Under the pieces are notes generated by a model. The model did not search any database. It had not been told where the DNA came from and was given only the letters and a program-made list of their open reading frames with translations. A stretch of DNA of 64,000 nt, from the NCBI GenBank assembly GCA_018433975.1, contig JAHDQE010000007.1, positions 1-64,000 of the forward strand. The letters run 5' to 3'. This DNA comes from Ornatilinea sp. GTDB taxonomy: Bacteria > Chloroflexota > Anaerolineae > Anaerolineales > Anaerolineaceae. Positions 1 to 8,686 of the stretch are shown here, one piece after another (the stretch's first letter is position 1; every line of letters begins with the position of its first letter). The position numbers were made by a program, and so were the translations under genes.

Positions 1-174
1 GCAATCGGTCATAGGAGAACGGAACACAGGAAGATATTGGTTGGTTCCTGTCTTCAAATTAAAGGAATATGCCATAATATCCCTACAATGAAAAAACTGT
101 CGACCTTACAGTTGCAGGGAGAATACCAACATTCCCGCTCTCTGCAAGGGATTTACCAGAAATATAGAGGGAAT

Positions 175-1374
175 ATGTTTGGCAAAAAGTATATCTTAGC
201 AATAATTTTGGGTTCGTTTTGGATTGCTTCCGGGTGCGCTGGAGAAGTATCTCCAGCGTCAACTCCGCAGGGTCCAGAGGATGCGATTGTCCAACCAACG
301 CCCACTGATAGTTTAGAAGATGAAAAGAAGCTCGATGAGACAGAGCCGGTTCATGCGCTAAACAATGTTGTCGAAACATGCGTGTCTCAAAAAATCATGG
401 TATCGACAGAACAGGTTGGGGATTATTATTGGGCTGATAATGGTGAGTTATTGTTCTACCAGACTTCAAAAGATAAAACGTGGTACGCATTTGATGCGGA
501 GCAAGGTGAATCGGTTCCGATTGAAGAAAAGATGCTTGAGAGAACACCTGCGCCGGTGTCTTTATCCGAATCCGATCTGGTGAAAGCGTTTTCTATTGAG
601 CCATATTGGGGAGAATGGCCTTATCAAACCCTGTCTGTTTCTCCAAGTCAGAAAAAGCTTATCTTTACAAAAGTAAAGTTTGCGCACGGCACGCCAACTC
701 CCGAGCTCACGCCGAATTTGGAAGGTGAAACCTGGCCTCCGGAATATTCTTCAGAGCTGTATGTAAAAACAAAGGGGGAGGAGACGCCGGAATATGTGGG
801 AGAAATTGGAGGCGGAATCAATGAAATTTATTGGTTCCCGGGAGAAAATACGGTAGTGCTTTATACAGGGGTCCCGAGTCCTGTTGGGCTGGCTCATATC
901 CGGGTTGTTAATCTTGAAACCAGGCGTTTTACACCACTGCTTCCGTCGGGGGAAGGAGTCGTCCCTGTGTTTGAGGGAATATTGCCGGATGGAGAAAAGT
1001 TTTTTTATGGAGACCTCAATGAACCCGGAAAAAGAATGCGAATGTATGACATTAATGTTGGCTCAGAAGCTCTCCTGGACCTGCCAATCACGCATTATTG
1101 GTGGTCAATAAAAGGAGACAGGATCCTCGCTGTTGCCCAATATCCGGGAATGGATGAGCAGTCTTTGTTTGTCTATGATCTTAATTCTCAACGTTCTGTA
1201 CAGATCATCGAAGACACGTTTTATTACAACCACTCATCACCCAATGCGTTTCAAGCGAATCAGGATTTTTCGAAAATCGCATATAAAGAAAGTGAAGTTT
1301 CAGGGAATTCTCCTGGGGGGCTTTATATCATCAATCTGTGCCCACAATTATTAAGTATTTTTGAAATTGAATGA
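175..1374 (+). CDS. Exported lipoprotein with beta-propeller-like body, unknown function
   Basis: I place the start at the ATG at 175, preceded by an AGAGGG ribosome site. It opens directly into a lipoprotein signal peptide: FGKK, a hydrophobic stretch, then the lipobox ASGC. The longer upstream reading frame has no signal and no ribosome site. The mature protein of about 380 residues begins with a Pro/Thr/Glu-rich linker. It then shows repeated short beta-rich units (for example YYWADNGELLFY and IYWFPGENTVVLYTG) typical of TolB- or WD40-like propellers that report values and units. It is probably anchored outside the cell membrane. No enzyme motif is visible. It is AT-richer than the next gene and separated from it by a hairpin. 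Lipoprotein assignment is sure; function is unknown. Confidence 0.75.
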   Translation: MFGKKYILAIILGSFWIASGCAGEVSPASTPQGPEDAIVQPTPTDSLEDEKKLDETEPVHALNNVVETCVSQKIMVSTEQVGDYYWADNGELLFYQTSKDKTWYAFDAEQGESVPIEEKMLERTPAPVSLSESDLVKAFSIEPYWGEWPYQTLSVSPSQKKLIFTKVKFAHGTPTPELTPNLEGETWPPEYSSELYVKTKGEETPEYVGEIGGGINEIYWFPGENTVVLYTGVPSPVGLAHIRVVNLETRRFTPLLPSGEGVVPVFEGILPDGEKFFYGDLNEPGKRMRMYDINVGSEALLDLPITHYWWSIKGDRILAVAQYPGMDEQSLFVYDLNSQRSVQIIEDTFYYNHSSPNAFQANQDFSKIAYKESEVSGNSPGGLYIINLCPQLLSIFEIE

Positions 1375-1574
1375 GAGCATTTCACAAAATTATGGAACTG
1401 ACTTGGTAAGAAAGTAAAGTCTAGCAGGTAACGCCATTGTGACTGAAGGGTAAAAGTTCGTAGCATACTGAGAATAAAAGCAGGGGAGTGTGCAGAGAAT
1501 ATTACCGCCCTTGCAGGAGGATTCTGTTGTAACCTGTAAGAGATAGCATATAATAAACCTCTGACATTCTTGTT

Positions 1575-1622
1575 CAACCCCGTCCTTTTTCTGTAAAATA
1601 AAGGGAGGGGTTGTCTTGTTTT
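1575..1622 (+). terminator. Probable intrinsic terminator between the two lipoprotein genes
   Basis: The arms CAACCCC (1575-1581) and GGGGTTG (1607-1613) pair, and an inner CCTTT/AAAGG extends the stem past one mismatch. The 3' arm is followed by the T-rich run TCTTGTTTTA. It lies 200 nt after the first lipoprotein stop and about 35 nt before the ATG at 1655. It therefore either ends upstream transcription or forms a leader hairpin for the second gene. Confidence 0.45.
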
Positions 1623-1654
1623 ATCACCATGAAGTGAAGAAGGAGGAAAAACCG

Positions 1655-2767
1655 ATGAAACCCATTCGCCGCAGCACGATTTTAATTGGACTCAGTCTGG
1701 CCCTGGTCTTCATGATGGGGTGCGGGCTGGTGGATCAGGCCAAAGAGCAGGTGACCAACAAAGTAGGAGAGATCGCCAATGATGCGGTTGAAAAAGCACT
1801 GGAGGGCGCCGAAGGCCTGGATGTTGAAGAAATGCTCAATGATGCCGGCGAGATGCTCGACAGCGAACCGCTGGAAAATGAAGTTTCCACGGATACCGGA
1901 CTGGATGAGTTGCAGAGCTACCGCGTCCGCTTTACGGTGGCCGCAATCCAGGAGGACGGCAGCGAAGACACCCAAAAAGAGCAGTTGACCGTTTTCAAAG
2001 AAGTGGTGCGCTCGCAGGATGCGGTACACGTTCAACTGGTTCCGGGGACGATTGCCGACCTGTTGTCGACCCAGGGCGTGGAATATTATCAATTTGAAGA
2101 CCGCATGTACATCCTCAACAACAAGGCTGAAGCCGAGGACCGTTGTGTCGTCTCCGGCAGCGCGGACAGCCCCGACAACCCGGCCGGCATTATGGCGGTT
2201 GAAAAGATTTTCCCGGAGTTTGAGGTTGGAGATCTGATAGAAGAGGGCGTTGAAATCAACGGCGTGAAAACGGACCATTATCAGGTAAAGCGCATCCGTT
2301 TCCTAATCGGTGCCAGGGCAGCTTCCAAAGCGGATGTGTGGATCGCCCAACAGGGCCAATATGTGGTGCGCTTTGTAGGAGAGATGGCGGGGATCGGCAT
2401 TTTTTCGGATAAATCGGGTGCGCTCCGGCTTAAATACAATCTACTGGATATCAACGGGGTTCCAAACCTAGAAGTCCCGGCCGAGTGTGCCGGGAAGGAA
2501 GCCGAATGGGATTTGCCCCTGCCCGACAGCGCCGAGGAAATCTCCTATCTCGGCAGTACCATGACCTATAAAAGCCCGGAAGACACGGATGCGGTCGCGG
2601 CATTCTATCGGGAGGAAATGGCTGCTGACGGCTGGTCGCTGGACAATGAGAACAAGCTGGAAGGAGTTTACACTTACGATTTCACCCAGGTGGATCGGAA
2701 AGTGACGGTTCTGATCAGTCCGAATGGTGAAAAGGGCTCAACCGTCCTGATCACTGGCGGAAATTAA
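1655..2767 (+). CDS. Exported lipoprotein, unknown function
   Basis: The start is the ATG at 1655, seven bases after a strong AGGAGG-type site (about 1640-1645). The protein has 370 residues with a clean lipoprotein signal (KPIRRS, hydrophobic core, lipobox FMMGC). Residues about 30-75 are charged and likely helical (VDQAKEQVTNKVGEIANDAVEKAL). A central domain of about 180 residues resembles LolA/LppX-like lipoproteins that carry lipid or report outer-face conditions, with alternating beta strands such as YQFEDRMYILNNKAEA. The last 85 residues form a small alpha/beta module (DTDAVAAFYREEMAADGW) seen at the end of many secreted Chloroflexota proteins. The LolA-like link is a fold-level guess. 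The gene is single and followed by a bidirectional terminator. Confidence 0.75.
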   Translation: MKPIRRSTILIGLSLALVFMMGCGLVDQAKEQVTNKVGEIANDAVEKALEGAEGLDVEEMLNDAGEMLDSEPLENEVSTDTGLDELQSYRVRFTVAAIQEDGSEDTQKEQLTVFKEVVRSQDAVHVQLVPGTIADLLSTQGVEYYQFEDRMYILNNKAEAEDRCVVSGSADSPDNPAGIMAVEKIFPEFEVGDLIEEGVEINGVKTDHYQVKRIRFLIGARAASKADVWIAQQGQYVVRFVGEMAGIGIFSDKSGALRLKYNLLDINGVPNLEVPAECAGKEAEWDLPLPDSAEEISYLGSTMTYKSPEDTDAVAAFYREEMAADGWSLDNENKLEGVYTYDFTQVDRKVTVLISPNGEKGSTVLITGGN

Positions 2768-2815
2768 GCCTTTCTTCTCTCTCTGGAACATTTCCATCTT
2801 GGAAGGATTTAAACA

Positions 2816-2850
2816 AAAAGGACGGACCGAAAGATCCGTCCTTTTGATTT
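2816..2850. terminator. Bidirectional intrinsic terminator
   Basis: Perfect 11-bp stem AAAAGGACGGA (2816-2826) / TCCGTCCTTTT (2835-2845) with an 8-nt loop, T-rich on both strands. It sits between two convergent genes, the plus-strand lipoprotein and the minus-strand isomerase, so it can serve both. Confidence 0.85.
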
Positions 2851-2863
2851 TTAAACAAACCGG

Positions 2864-3403
2864 TTAGCAGCAGCCTGAAGAACAACCTTCGGAAGAGCAG
2901 CCGCCATCGCCGCACCCCGAACAACCGCCGCCCAACTGGCCCATGATCTTTTCGGAATCTGTGGCTTCCCGCAGGTCTACGATCTTGGTGGAGAACAATA
3001 AATCTTTCCCTGCCAGCGGGTGATTCAGGTCAAGACGGATGTTATCCCCATCAATCCCGGAAATGCGTGCCGGGAAAGCCTGTCCGTTACCGCCCCGGAC
3101 ATGGATTTCTGCGCCGATTTCAATATCGAAACCGGGAGGAAACTGGCTGCGCTCAAAAGCGACAAATGCGGAAGGGTCATATTCGCCATAGCCGTCTGCG
3201 GCTTTTACCAGGACCTCTTTCGATTCGCCCAGTTTCAGGCCCGTCAGTTCACGCTCAAGACCCTGAATAATGTTCCTTCTTCCGTGGATGTACTGCAAAG
3301 GTGCGCGGTTTTCGGTGGTGTCAACAACTTCTCCATCTACCGTTAAAGAATATTCCAGGCTGACAACAACATCTTCTGCCACGTTATTGGGTTGATTTTC
3401 CAT
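2864..3403 (-). CDS. slyD: FKBP-type peptidyl-prolyl isomerase, SlyD-like with Cys-rich tail
   Basis: A protein of 179 residues. Residues 12-75 are the FKBP core (VSLEYSLTVDGEVVDTT, then PLQYIHG and IIQGLERELTGLKLGE), interrupted at about 75-125 by the insert-in-flap domain that marks SlyD-type isomerases. The core returns at HPLAGKDLLF. The family catalyses cis-trans isomerisation of prolyl bonds and acts as a cytosolic folding helper. The last 25 residues are Gly/Ser/Cys-rich with seven cysteines (CSGCGDGGC, then CSSEGCSSGCC). This replaces the His-rich metal-binding tail of E. coli SlyD, which delivers nickel to hydrogenase. A thiol metal-binding tail is therefore likely, and the window does carry a [NiFe] hydrogenase-like complex. 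Gene identity is secure; the metal role is inferred. Confidence 0.9.
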   Translation of the reverse strand: MENQPNNVAEDVVVSLEYSLTVDGEVVDTTENRAPLQYIHGRRNIIQGLERELTGLKLGESKEVLVKAADGYGEYDPSAFVAFERSQFPPGFDIEIGAEIHVRGGNGQAFPARISGIDGDNIRLDLNHPLAGKDLLFSTKIVDLREATDSEKIMGQLGGGCSGCGDGGCSSEGCSSGCC

Positions 3404-3555
3404 TTTTTACTCCATTTATTAAATCCCGTCCGGCTGATTTTCCGGACAGGCACAATGCACAAGTTTTGGGATTATAACATAAAATTCGGAGCAAAATGGA
3501 GTGAATTCGAAAATTTTGCGGGATAAAACGCACAGAGAACACACTGTTTGGTAGG

Positions 3556-3963
3556 TCATCCAGGGGGTTGGCATGGACTGAGCACAGGCCCGCGTTCAAA
3601 CAGGACCCGCATCCCATCCGCGATAACCCGCCGCGTTCCGGCATCCAGCGGCTGCGCCACCCACTGCAAACCGGTCAGGCCATATTCCACTTCGATCCCA
3701 TTGCTGTACCACACCCGGATCGAGGTCAGCAGGCCGTAATCTTCAATTTGCTGCCGCAGGACCGTCCCAAAGCGCCGCAGCCATTCCGTGTTTTGCAGAT
3801 ATAGATCGGGGGTATCGGCGAGGATCACCAGGTCCACGTCCGAAGTTTCCGTGGCCGCGCCCCGCGCGTAAGAGCCCACCAGTGCCGCCGCCTGAATATC
3901 CGGCTGTGCGGATGCCCACTGCGTAAACTCGTCTAAAAATAAATTGACTTTATCATTAGTCAT
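3556..3963 (-). CDS. Minimal nucleotidyltransferase (MNT/pol-beta fold)
   Basis: A protein of 135 residues with the defining motif GSYARGAATETSDVDLVIL at about 30-48. It combines GS-x-A-x-G with the D-x-D metal-binding pair of the polymerase-beta nucleotidyltransferase superfamily. The C-terminal half (EVEYGLTGLQWVAQPLDAGTRRVIADGMRVLFER) resembles aminoglycoside-adenylyltransferase-type or MNT antitoxin-type proteins. A third acidic residue of the active site may be the Glu in GIEVEYG. These proteins transfer AMP to a small molecule or to a HEPN partner. No HEPN gene is adjacent, so a MNT-HEPN toxin-antitoxin pair is not supported here. The substrate is unknown. Confidence 0.75.
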   Translation of the reverse strand: MTNDKVNLFLDEFTQWASAQPDIQAAALVGSYARGAATETSDVDLVILADTPDLYLQNTEWLRRFGTVLRQQIEDYGLLTSIRVWYSNGIEVEYGLTGLQWVAQPLDAGTRRVIADGMRVLFERGPVLSPCQPPG

Positions 3964-3998
3964 AATTTCATTCCTGATGGAATGTTCCGGCAGGGAAA

Positions 3999-4382
3999 TT
4001 AAGAGTAATCTTTACGGCGTTTGGGAAGGTTTCTCTTCTTGCTCTTATTTTCCTTTCGCCTTATTTCTTCCATTTCCACCTGGGACAGGCTTCTTTCCAG
4101 ATCGGGCTTCAACCGAATTGCACGCAGGACGGATAAGATGCTGAACACCCCCAATACACCCAGAGGCATCAGGTAAAACCGATCTCTATCTATTAAGTAC
4201 AGCACAAAAACAATAAAGAAAGTAGGAACCAACATTATCACATCGATCAAATTGATGATCCAGTTACCAAGGGTTCTTTTCTGAGGAAATTGGGGAGAAA
4301 ATCTGCCAATCCAATAGCCGGGGTTATATTGATGTTCCTGCCATTCTTCCAGCTCCCCAATTTTATCTTTTTTGTCCTTCAT
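3999..4382 (-). CDS. Small membrane protein, unknown
   Basis: A protein of 127 residues that I do not recognise. It has a charged, aromatic N-terminus (residues 1-40), two transmembrane helices at about 44-64 (INLIDVIMLVPTFFIVFVLYL) and about 70-88 (LMPLGVLGVFSILSVL), and a strongly basic C-terminal tail (KENKSKKRNLPKRRKDYS). Both ends are probably cytoplasmic. It lies 35 nt upstream of, and on the same strand as, the nucleotidyltransferase, so the two may be co-transcribed. No known domain is visible. Confidence 0.6.
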   Translation of the reverse strand: MKDKKDKIGELEEWQEHQYNPGYWIGRFSPQFPQKRTLGNWIINLIDVIMLVPTFFIVFVLYLIDRDRFYLMPLGVLGVFSILSVLRAIRLKPDLERSLSQVEMEEIRRKENKSKKRNLPKRRKDYS

Positions 4383-4607
4383 ATCTCCCCTTATCTCTTG
4401 AAGAAGTGCGTCTGAAATAGTTTAACCATTCTTCTGATATTATAGTGTATTCGATCTCACATTATAAAAACACAAACCAAATTATCGCCACACAAAAGCT
4501 TTCTGAAGGAACGACACCCTGCGTCCAATCCACATCAAAGTTTTATAACGTCATCCCGCACGCCGGAACGGGAGCAGAGTGTACCGGTCGGAAGCCCGTT
4601 TGCGGCT
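4383..4607. other. Intergenic stretch without recognised feature
   Basis: This 225-bp interval separates two minus-strand genes. I see no convincing gene, RNA or strong hairpin. The plus-strand frame that spans it runs into the antisense of the leucine-rich-repeat gene and lacks a ribosome site. Confidence 0.5.
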
Positions 4608-5537
4608 TTACAGGTAAACGGTGCAGCCGCGTTGTTCAAGCTGCTCCAGCCAATCGGGAACAACGGCCAGCCGGTTCCAGCGCAAGTCCAGTTTCTCAAG
4701 ATTCTGCAACTCTTTTAACTTCTCAGGGAGGTATGCCAACCTGTTGGCCCGCAAATCCAGATAGCGGAGACCGCCCAAATTGCCGAGGGATTCAGGGAGC
4801 GCAGTGAGAGCGTTGTTTCGCAAATCAAGGTCCGTCAGGCCGGTCAGTCTGCCAATGGACTCGGGAAGCGCTGCCAACCGGTTATCCTGAAGAATAAGCT
4901 TTTTGAGGTCGGCGAGACTCCCGATTGCTTCGGGAAGAGTCTCAAGCCGGTTGTTCATCGCATGCAGTTCTCTCAGTTTCGTCAGCCGCCCCGTTCCTTC
5001 CGGAAGAGTTGCAAGCCGGTTGTTGTACAGTCGCAGTTCAATCAGCCGTGTCAGGCATCCAATACTTTCCGGGAGAACGGTAAAGCCGTTATCGGTAAGG
5101 TTGAGATAGCGCAGCCCGGTCAGCTTTTTGAAGGATTCCGGCAGGGCGGTCAAATGGTTATTGCTCAAATAGAGAAACGCCAGTTCGCCCAGGTTTCCAA
5201 TCGAATCGGGCAGTGTTTCCAGCTCGTTGTGACCCAGATCCAGCATCTGCAAACGGGTGAAATGCCCAATGCCCTCCGGCATTGAAGAGAACCGGTTGAC
5301 CGAAAGATTCAATTTCCGGAGGTTTTTCAACTGCCAGACCGAATCGGGAAGCGCAGTAAGTTGGTTGTGATACAGACTCAGGGATTCCAGGTGTGGGAAA
5401 TCGCCAATCCACTCAGGAAGATGGGTCAACTGGTTCAGATCCAGGTCCAGTTCTTCAAGCCCCATGTTTTCCCGGATCAATTCGGGAAGTTCGGCAAGCT
5501 GGCTGGATCTCAGGCTCAATATTTTTTGCATGTTCAT
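4608..5537 (-). CDS. Leucine-rich repeat protein
   Basis: A protein of 309 residues built almost entirely from about twelve 23-residue leucine-rich repeats of the form L-x-x-L-x-L-x-x-N-x-L-x-x-LP-x-x-I-G-x-L. The regular LPESIG segments mark the bacterial/plant intracellular Ras-group LRR type. No signal peptide, membrane segment or catalytic domain is present, so it is probably a cytosolic binding scaffold. Such LRRs in other proteins are fused to Roc-COR GTPases or kinases, but here the LRR stands alone. The 69-bp periodicity at DNA level is a coding repeat and makes the gene prone to repeat-number change. Partner unknown. Confidence 0.85.
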   Translation of the reverse strand: MNMQKILSLRSSQLAELPELIRENMGLEELDLDLNQLTHLPEWIGDFPHLESLSLYHNQLTALPDSVWQLKNLRKLNLSVNRFSSMPEGIGHFTRLQMLDLGHNELETLPDSIGNLGELAFLYLSNNHLTALPESFKKLTGLRYLNLTDNGFTVLPESIGCLTRLIELRLYNNRLATLPEGTGRLTKLRELHAMNNRLETLPEAIGSLADLKKLILQDNRLAALPESIGRLTGLTDLDLRNNALTALPESLGNLGGLRYLDLRANRLAYLPEKLKELQNLEKLDLRWNRLAVVPDWLEQLEQRGCTVYL

Positions 5538-5624
5538 CCTATTTCCGAACAGGTTGTTTTGAGGTCAAAATCCGGCACCTTCATAAACGGATATTCCCAA
5601 AAAAGCATCTCAACAACAAACACA

Positions 5625-6155
5625 TCACGCCATTTTCACTTTTCGGGACATCAACAAATCATGTTGAAGGTCGCTGCCGACTTGATAAAGCTGGGTGCCA
5701 ACCACCTCGAACCCCCATTTCTGATAAAAAGCAATCGCTCGGGGGTTCTTTTCCCACACATCCAGCCAGATTACATCACATTCCTTCTGTTCGGCGAAAT
5801 CGAGGCAGGCCGACATCAACGCGGGCCCCACACCCCGGCCAATCCAGGGCTTGTCCGAATAGAAACGCGCAATTTCAATGGGATGCTCGCCGCAGATTGC
5901 CGATGGCGTGGTTCCAAATTGCAGTTGGGCGTAACCCACAGTAGCCTGATCAATTTCGGCAATTAAAAAAGTGACGTTCGGGTCAGCCAGTTTCTCTGCC
6001 TGGATATCCGGGCCAAATGAAACGGTCAGGTAAGCTTCCATATCCTCAGGGGTGTTGTCCCCGCCAAACGATTCATAGAAAGCACGTCTGCCAAATTCCG
6101 CAAGAAGCGTATTATCATCCGGTGTGCCCCGCCGGATCTTAATTGTTTTTTCCAT
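5625..6155 (-). CDS. GNAT family N-acetyltransferase
   Basis: A protein of 176 residues with the complete GNAT layout. An N-terminal IKIRRGTPDD strand leads into helices. A central strand follows (VTFLIAEIDQATVGYAQLQ), then the acetyl-CoA pyrophosphate loop RFYSDKPWIGRGVGPALMSACLDFA (Q/R-x-x-G-x-G/A), and WLDVWEKNPRAIAFYQKWGFEVVG, the C-terminal motif of the superfamily. It transfers an acetyl group from acetyl-CoA to an amine; substrate unknown. The start has a good ribosome site (GGAGGAACG), and a TATAAT -10 element lies at 6185-6190 on the minus strand. Single gene. Confidence 0.88.
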   Translation of the reverse strand: MEKTIKIRRGTPDDNTLLAEFGRRAFYESFGGDNTPEDMEAYLTVSFGPDIQAEKLADPNVTFLIAEIDQATVGYAQLQFGTTPSAICGEHPIEIARFYSDKPWIGRGVGPALMSACLDFAEQKECDVIWLDVWEKNPRAIAFYQKWGFEVVGTQLYQVGSDLQHDLLMSRKVKMA

Positions 6156-6184
6156 CGTTCCTCCATACCTTTATTGATAGGATC

Positions 6185-6224
6185 ATTATAGGAAAAGCCT
6201 CCCGGCTATACAGGGTGGCTTTTC
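6185..6224 (-). promoter_or_regulatory. -10 element of the GNAT gene overlapping a hairpin
   Basis: On the minus strand a perfect TATAAT (6185-6190) lies 30 nt before the GNAT start. No good -35 is seen 17 bp upstream. Just upstream are inverted arms GAAAAGCC (6192-6199) and GGCTTTTC (6217-6224), with an inner CCC/GGG. They could be a binding site for a regulator. Confidence 0.4.
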
Positions 6225-6298
6225 AAGCTGCTGTAATTATAGGACACCATTTAACCATACTGGCGGTCATTTTCTCTGAAAATCTTCTACGGTCCGGC

Positions 6299-7210
6299 TT
6301 ACGAACTCGAAATTCGGGTAAGAACGCTTACAAACACATCCCCGATCACCCGATTTCGATCCAGATGATAGTGTGCCGGGTCCAGCAGCCGTTCTATAAA
6401 CGGCAGGCCCGGCGCGTAATAGAAACGGCCGCCGTCCGCAAGGGAGGTGATGATCTCCCGGGTTTTCAGCAAATACTGCTCAAACTGCGCCCGGTCATGC
6501 CGGTAAGCAAAGTGCAGGTGGTTTGTGAAAGCCATATTGCTGATAATCGTTCCCCAGGTATCGGCTTCAAATGGATAATCGAACCAGTCTTTCTTCTGTA
6601 AATACGATTTCTGTAACGCCAGCGACCGGTCAAACCCATAGGCTTCAATGCCCAATGACCGCAAATACCGGACCAACCTGCCCTCACGCCCGCAGCCAAT
6701 ATCCATCACCGGTTCCCGGATGTGCTCCGGATCAATACCCAGGATATCGATCTGGAATTGCGCAGAGTATTCTTCACAAACGACCGTCCCAATATTGGGG
6801 GTGAATTTAAGCGGCTCTAAGAACTGGTCCGGATACAAAGCTTTAACCCATCGTGACAGCTTCGGATAATGGAACGCCCGGAGGGTACCCTGAATATCCC
6901 CGGTTTCCAGCATCTTTTGCCAGGATTGCCGGTAGATGTCCTCCAGCTCTCCTACCTTATCCGGGTCAACCCTCAAATACTGGTTGATGGCATACAGCTT
7001 TTCAATAAAAAGCTGCGCGGATAGAGAGACCAGGTCATAGGGGATCTCCCGCGTTAAACTGGAATTCTGCTTTGCGGATGCCAGCATCTCATCCAGGGTG
7101 TTTAGAAAGCCCGGCTCAATTTCGATCACCTGCGCAGCGTCAATGTAGAGCAGGTTTTTCGATTTATTCGTTTCCAACTGCTTGTGTATACTGTCCTTTA
7201 CCGATCGCAT
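6299..7210 (-). CDS. Class I SAM-dependent methyltransferase-like protein
   Basis: A protein of 303 residues. The N-terminal 160 residues are helical and carry no motif that I recognise. The C-terminal half holds a Rossmann methyltransferase core: motif I PVMDIGCGREGRLVRYLRSLG (about 165-185), the acidic end of strand 2 at EAYGFDRS, and a later strand WGTIISNMAFTNHLHFAYRHD. The region after that (YYAPGLPFIERLLDP) replaces the usual substrate cap. It probably uses S-adenosylmethionine, with substrate unknown. The start ATG at 7208-7210 has no strong ribosome site. It is isolated, with 268 bp before surE's stop. Confidence 0.75.
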   Translation of the reverse strand: MRSVKDSIHKQLETNKSKNLLYIDAAQVIEIEPGFLNTLDEMLASAKQNSSLTREIPYDLVSLSAQLFIEKLYAINQYLRVDPDKVGELEDIYRQSWQKMLETGDIQGTLRAFHYPKLSRWVKALYPDQFLEPLKFTPNIGTVVCEEYSAQFQIDILGIDPEHIREPVMDIGCGREGRLVRYLRSLGIEAYGFDRSLALQKSYLQKKDWFDYPFEADTWGTIISNMAFTNHLHFAYRHDRAQFEQYLLKTREIITSLADGGRFYYAPGLPFIERLLDPAHYHLDRNRVIGDVFVSVLTRISSS

Positions 7211-7478
7211 TCTCCAACACCATTTTCAGTCAAGTAAGGGGCGCCCGCAGCATTTCTTTCTGCACCTGCCGCAACTTCGTTCTTCAAACGAAATGATGAT
7301 ACCATCACCAACCATTTTTTTGAACTGTAAGCGAAGGATCTCTTTAAATCGCTAAGCGCCCTGCAAATACAGAGCGCTCCAAACAACAATTCCGTGTTCA
7401 GTTTATTCGCTGGCCTGCAAAATTCAAACCCCGTCGCCAGCCTGCCAGATCAAAGTGTGTGGCAGGTAAAAAATCTAC

Positions 7479-8207
7479 TTACTCGGAATTATTGGACAAC
7501 TTCACCAGCCATTCATCATCGGTCAGACTCAGCCGCAGTGGTGTCAGAGAAACAAACCCATTATCAACAGCCCAGCGGTCGCTGTTTTCATCCGGTTCGG
7601 TCAGGGGAATGGCAGAGAACCAGTAATGCTGGCGTCCTAAAGGATCCTGGCTCTTTACCACTTTGCCGTTGTACTGCCGGACGGATTGGTAAGCCCAGCG
7701 AATGCCCTGTGGGTCATTGGGTAAATTTACATTCACCAGCCTCGGCTGGTCCCCATCGATCAACATCTGAATGACGTCCGCAATATAGGGTTTTTGTTTT
7801 TGATAGGTTGGCTCTGCTCCATTCAGCACCTGGCTGAAAGCAATCGCCTGAACTCCCAGAAGCACTCCCTGCTTCGCGGCAGCGATTGTCCCGGAATGCC
7901 AGATGTCACTGCCCAGGTTGCTGCCAAGGTTAATTCCGGAGAGGACCAGATCGGCCCCGCCCAGATGATACAAACCCATCGCAACACAGTCTGCCGGCGT
8001 GCCATTTACACGATAAGCTTCAATACCTTTAATCATTTTTACCGGATGGTAATTCAGCGGACGCTGAATCGTTATCGCATGTCCAACTGCGGATTGTTCA
8101 AAATCGGGTGCAAAGATTACAACTTCACCGAACTGAGAGGCCACTTCTGCCAGAGCGGTCAGGCCCGGGCTGAAGATCCCATCATCATTGCTTACTAAAA
8201 TACGCAT
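7479..8207 (-). CDS. surE: 5'/3'-nucleotidase SurE
   Basis: SurE is a divalent-metal-dependent phosphatase that removes phosphate from nucleoside 5'- and 3'-monophosphates in the cytosol. I start at the ATG at 8205-8207, giving MRILVSNDDG, the invariant SurE N-terminus whose two Asp bind the metal. An AAGGAG site precedes it. The longer frame adds 54 residues that no SurE has. At 242 residues the length is normal. The second signature LSGINLGSNLGSDIWHSGTI and the VNGTPADC segment are intact. The start overlaps the end of the upstream small gene by 23 nt, which suggests coupled translation. Confidence 0.95.
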   Translation of the reverse strand: MRILVSNDDGIFSPGLTALAEVASQFGEVVIFAPDFEQSAVGHAITIQRPLNYHPVKMIKGIEAYRVNGTPADCVAMGLYHLGGADLVLSGINLGSNLGSDIWHSGTIAAAKQGVLLGVQAIAFSQVLNGAEPTYQKQKPYIADVIQMLIDGDQPRLVNVNLPNDPQGIRWAYQSVRQYNGKVVKSQDPLGRQHYWFSAIPLTEPDENSDRWAVDNGFVSLTPLRLSLTDDEWLVKLSNNSE

Positions 8208-8523
8208 TATGCTCCTTGTATTGGTTAACGGATATTGTTTCAACGAAACAATCATTAATAAAAATAAAATGGTCTGCATCAGGTGATGCCGGAACTGTGA
8301 TCTTGCAAATTCGATGAATCCCCTTATGAACCATAACAAACTGGTATTTCCAGGAATTGAGATCTGCACACGGGAACTTCTTCACCGGCCCCTCAACCTG
8401 CCAGCCCTGATCAACCGCAGCCAGAAGCGACCAGAAGGAATCACTCATGCCCTGGCCGGGATGTATCGGCTGCTGGAGAAAATTCAAAGAACTACAGCTC
8501 GTATCGATTTCCTTTAGCATCAT
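8185..8523 (-). CDS. Small protein overlapping surE, unknown
   Basis: A protein of 112 residues with no family that I recognise. It is supported as a gene by a strong ribosome site (GGAGG, seven bases before the ATG at 8521-8523) and a TATAAT-like element about 20 nt further upstream. The sequence is mixed alpha/beta (GMSDSFWSLLAAVDQGWQVE, then WKYQFVMVHKGIHRICKITVPA). It has two cysteines near the N-terminus and a run of aromatic residues, consistent with a small soluble protein. Its last eight codons overlap the start of surE, so the two form one transcription unit. Confidence 0.65.
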   Translation of the reverse strand: MMLKEIDTSCSSLNFLQQPIHPGQGMSDSFWSLLAAVDQGWQVEGPVKKFPCADLNSWKYQFVMVHKGIHRICKITVPASPDADHFIFINDCFVETISVNQYKEHNAYFSKQ

Positions 8524-8686
8524 ATTTTCCTCCTGTAATCCTTATTATAGAGAGTAAAAAATAACTCCTGAATAACAGCGGTTTAACAAATGGTAATGGT
8601 TCTTTAACGGAGGTGTTGCAGAGGACAAAAGGGCCTAAAAAACTGCACCGTCCGGTTCTCCTCATCACACCTCATGAAACACTCGG

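Noticed and set aside
3556..4382. MNT-HEPN toxin-antitoxin pair
   Set aside because: The neighbour of the nucleotidyltransferase is a two-helix membrane protein without the HEPN R-x4-6-H motif.
4608..5537. Regular 69-bp repeats suggesting a CRISPR or tandem repeat
   Set aside because: The period matches 23-residue leucine-rich repeats in a clean reading frame. No spacers or conserved direct repeats.
7211..7478. tRNA-like sequence or terminator after surE
   Set aside because: A 7-bp inverted repeat (CCTGCCA 7441-7447 / TGGCAGG 7460-7466) has no T-run, and no cloverleaf could be folded by eye.
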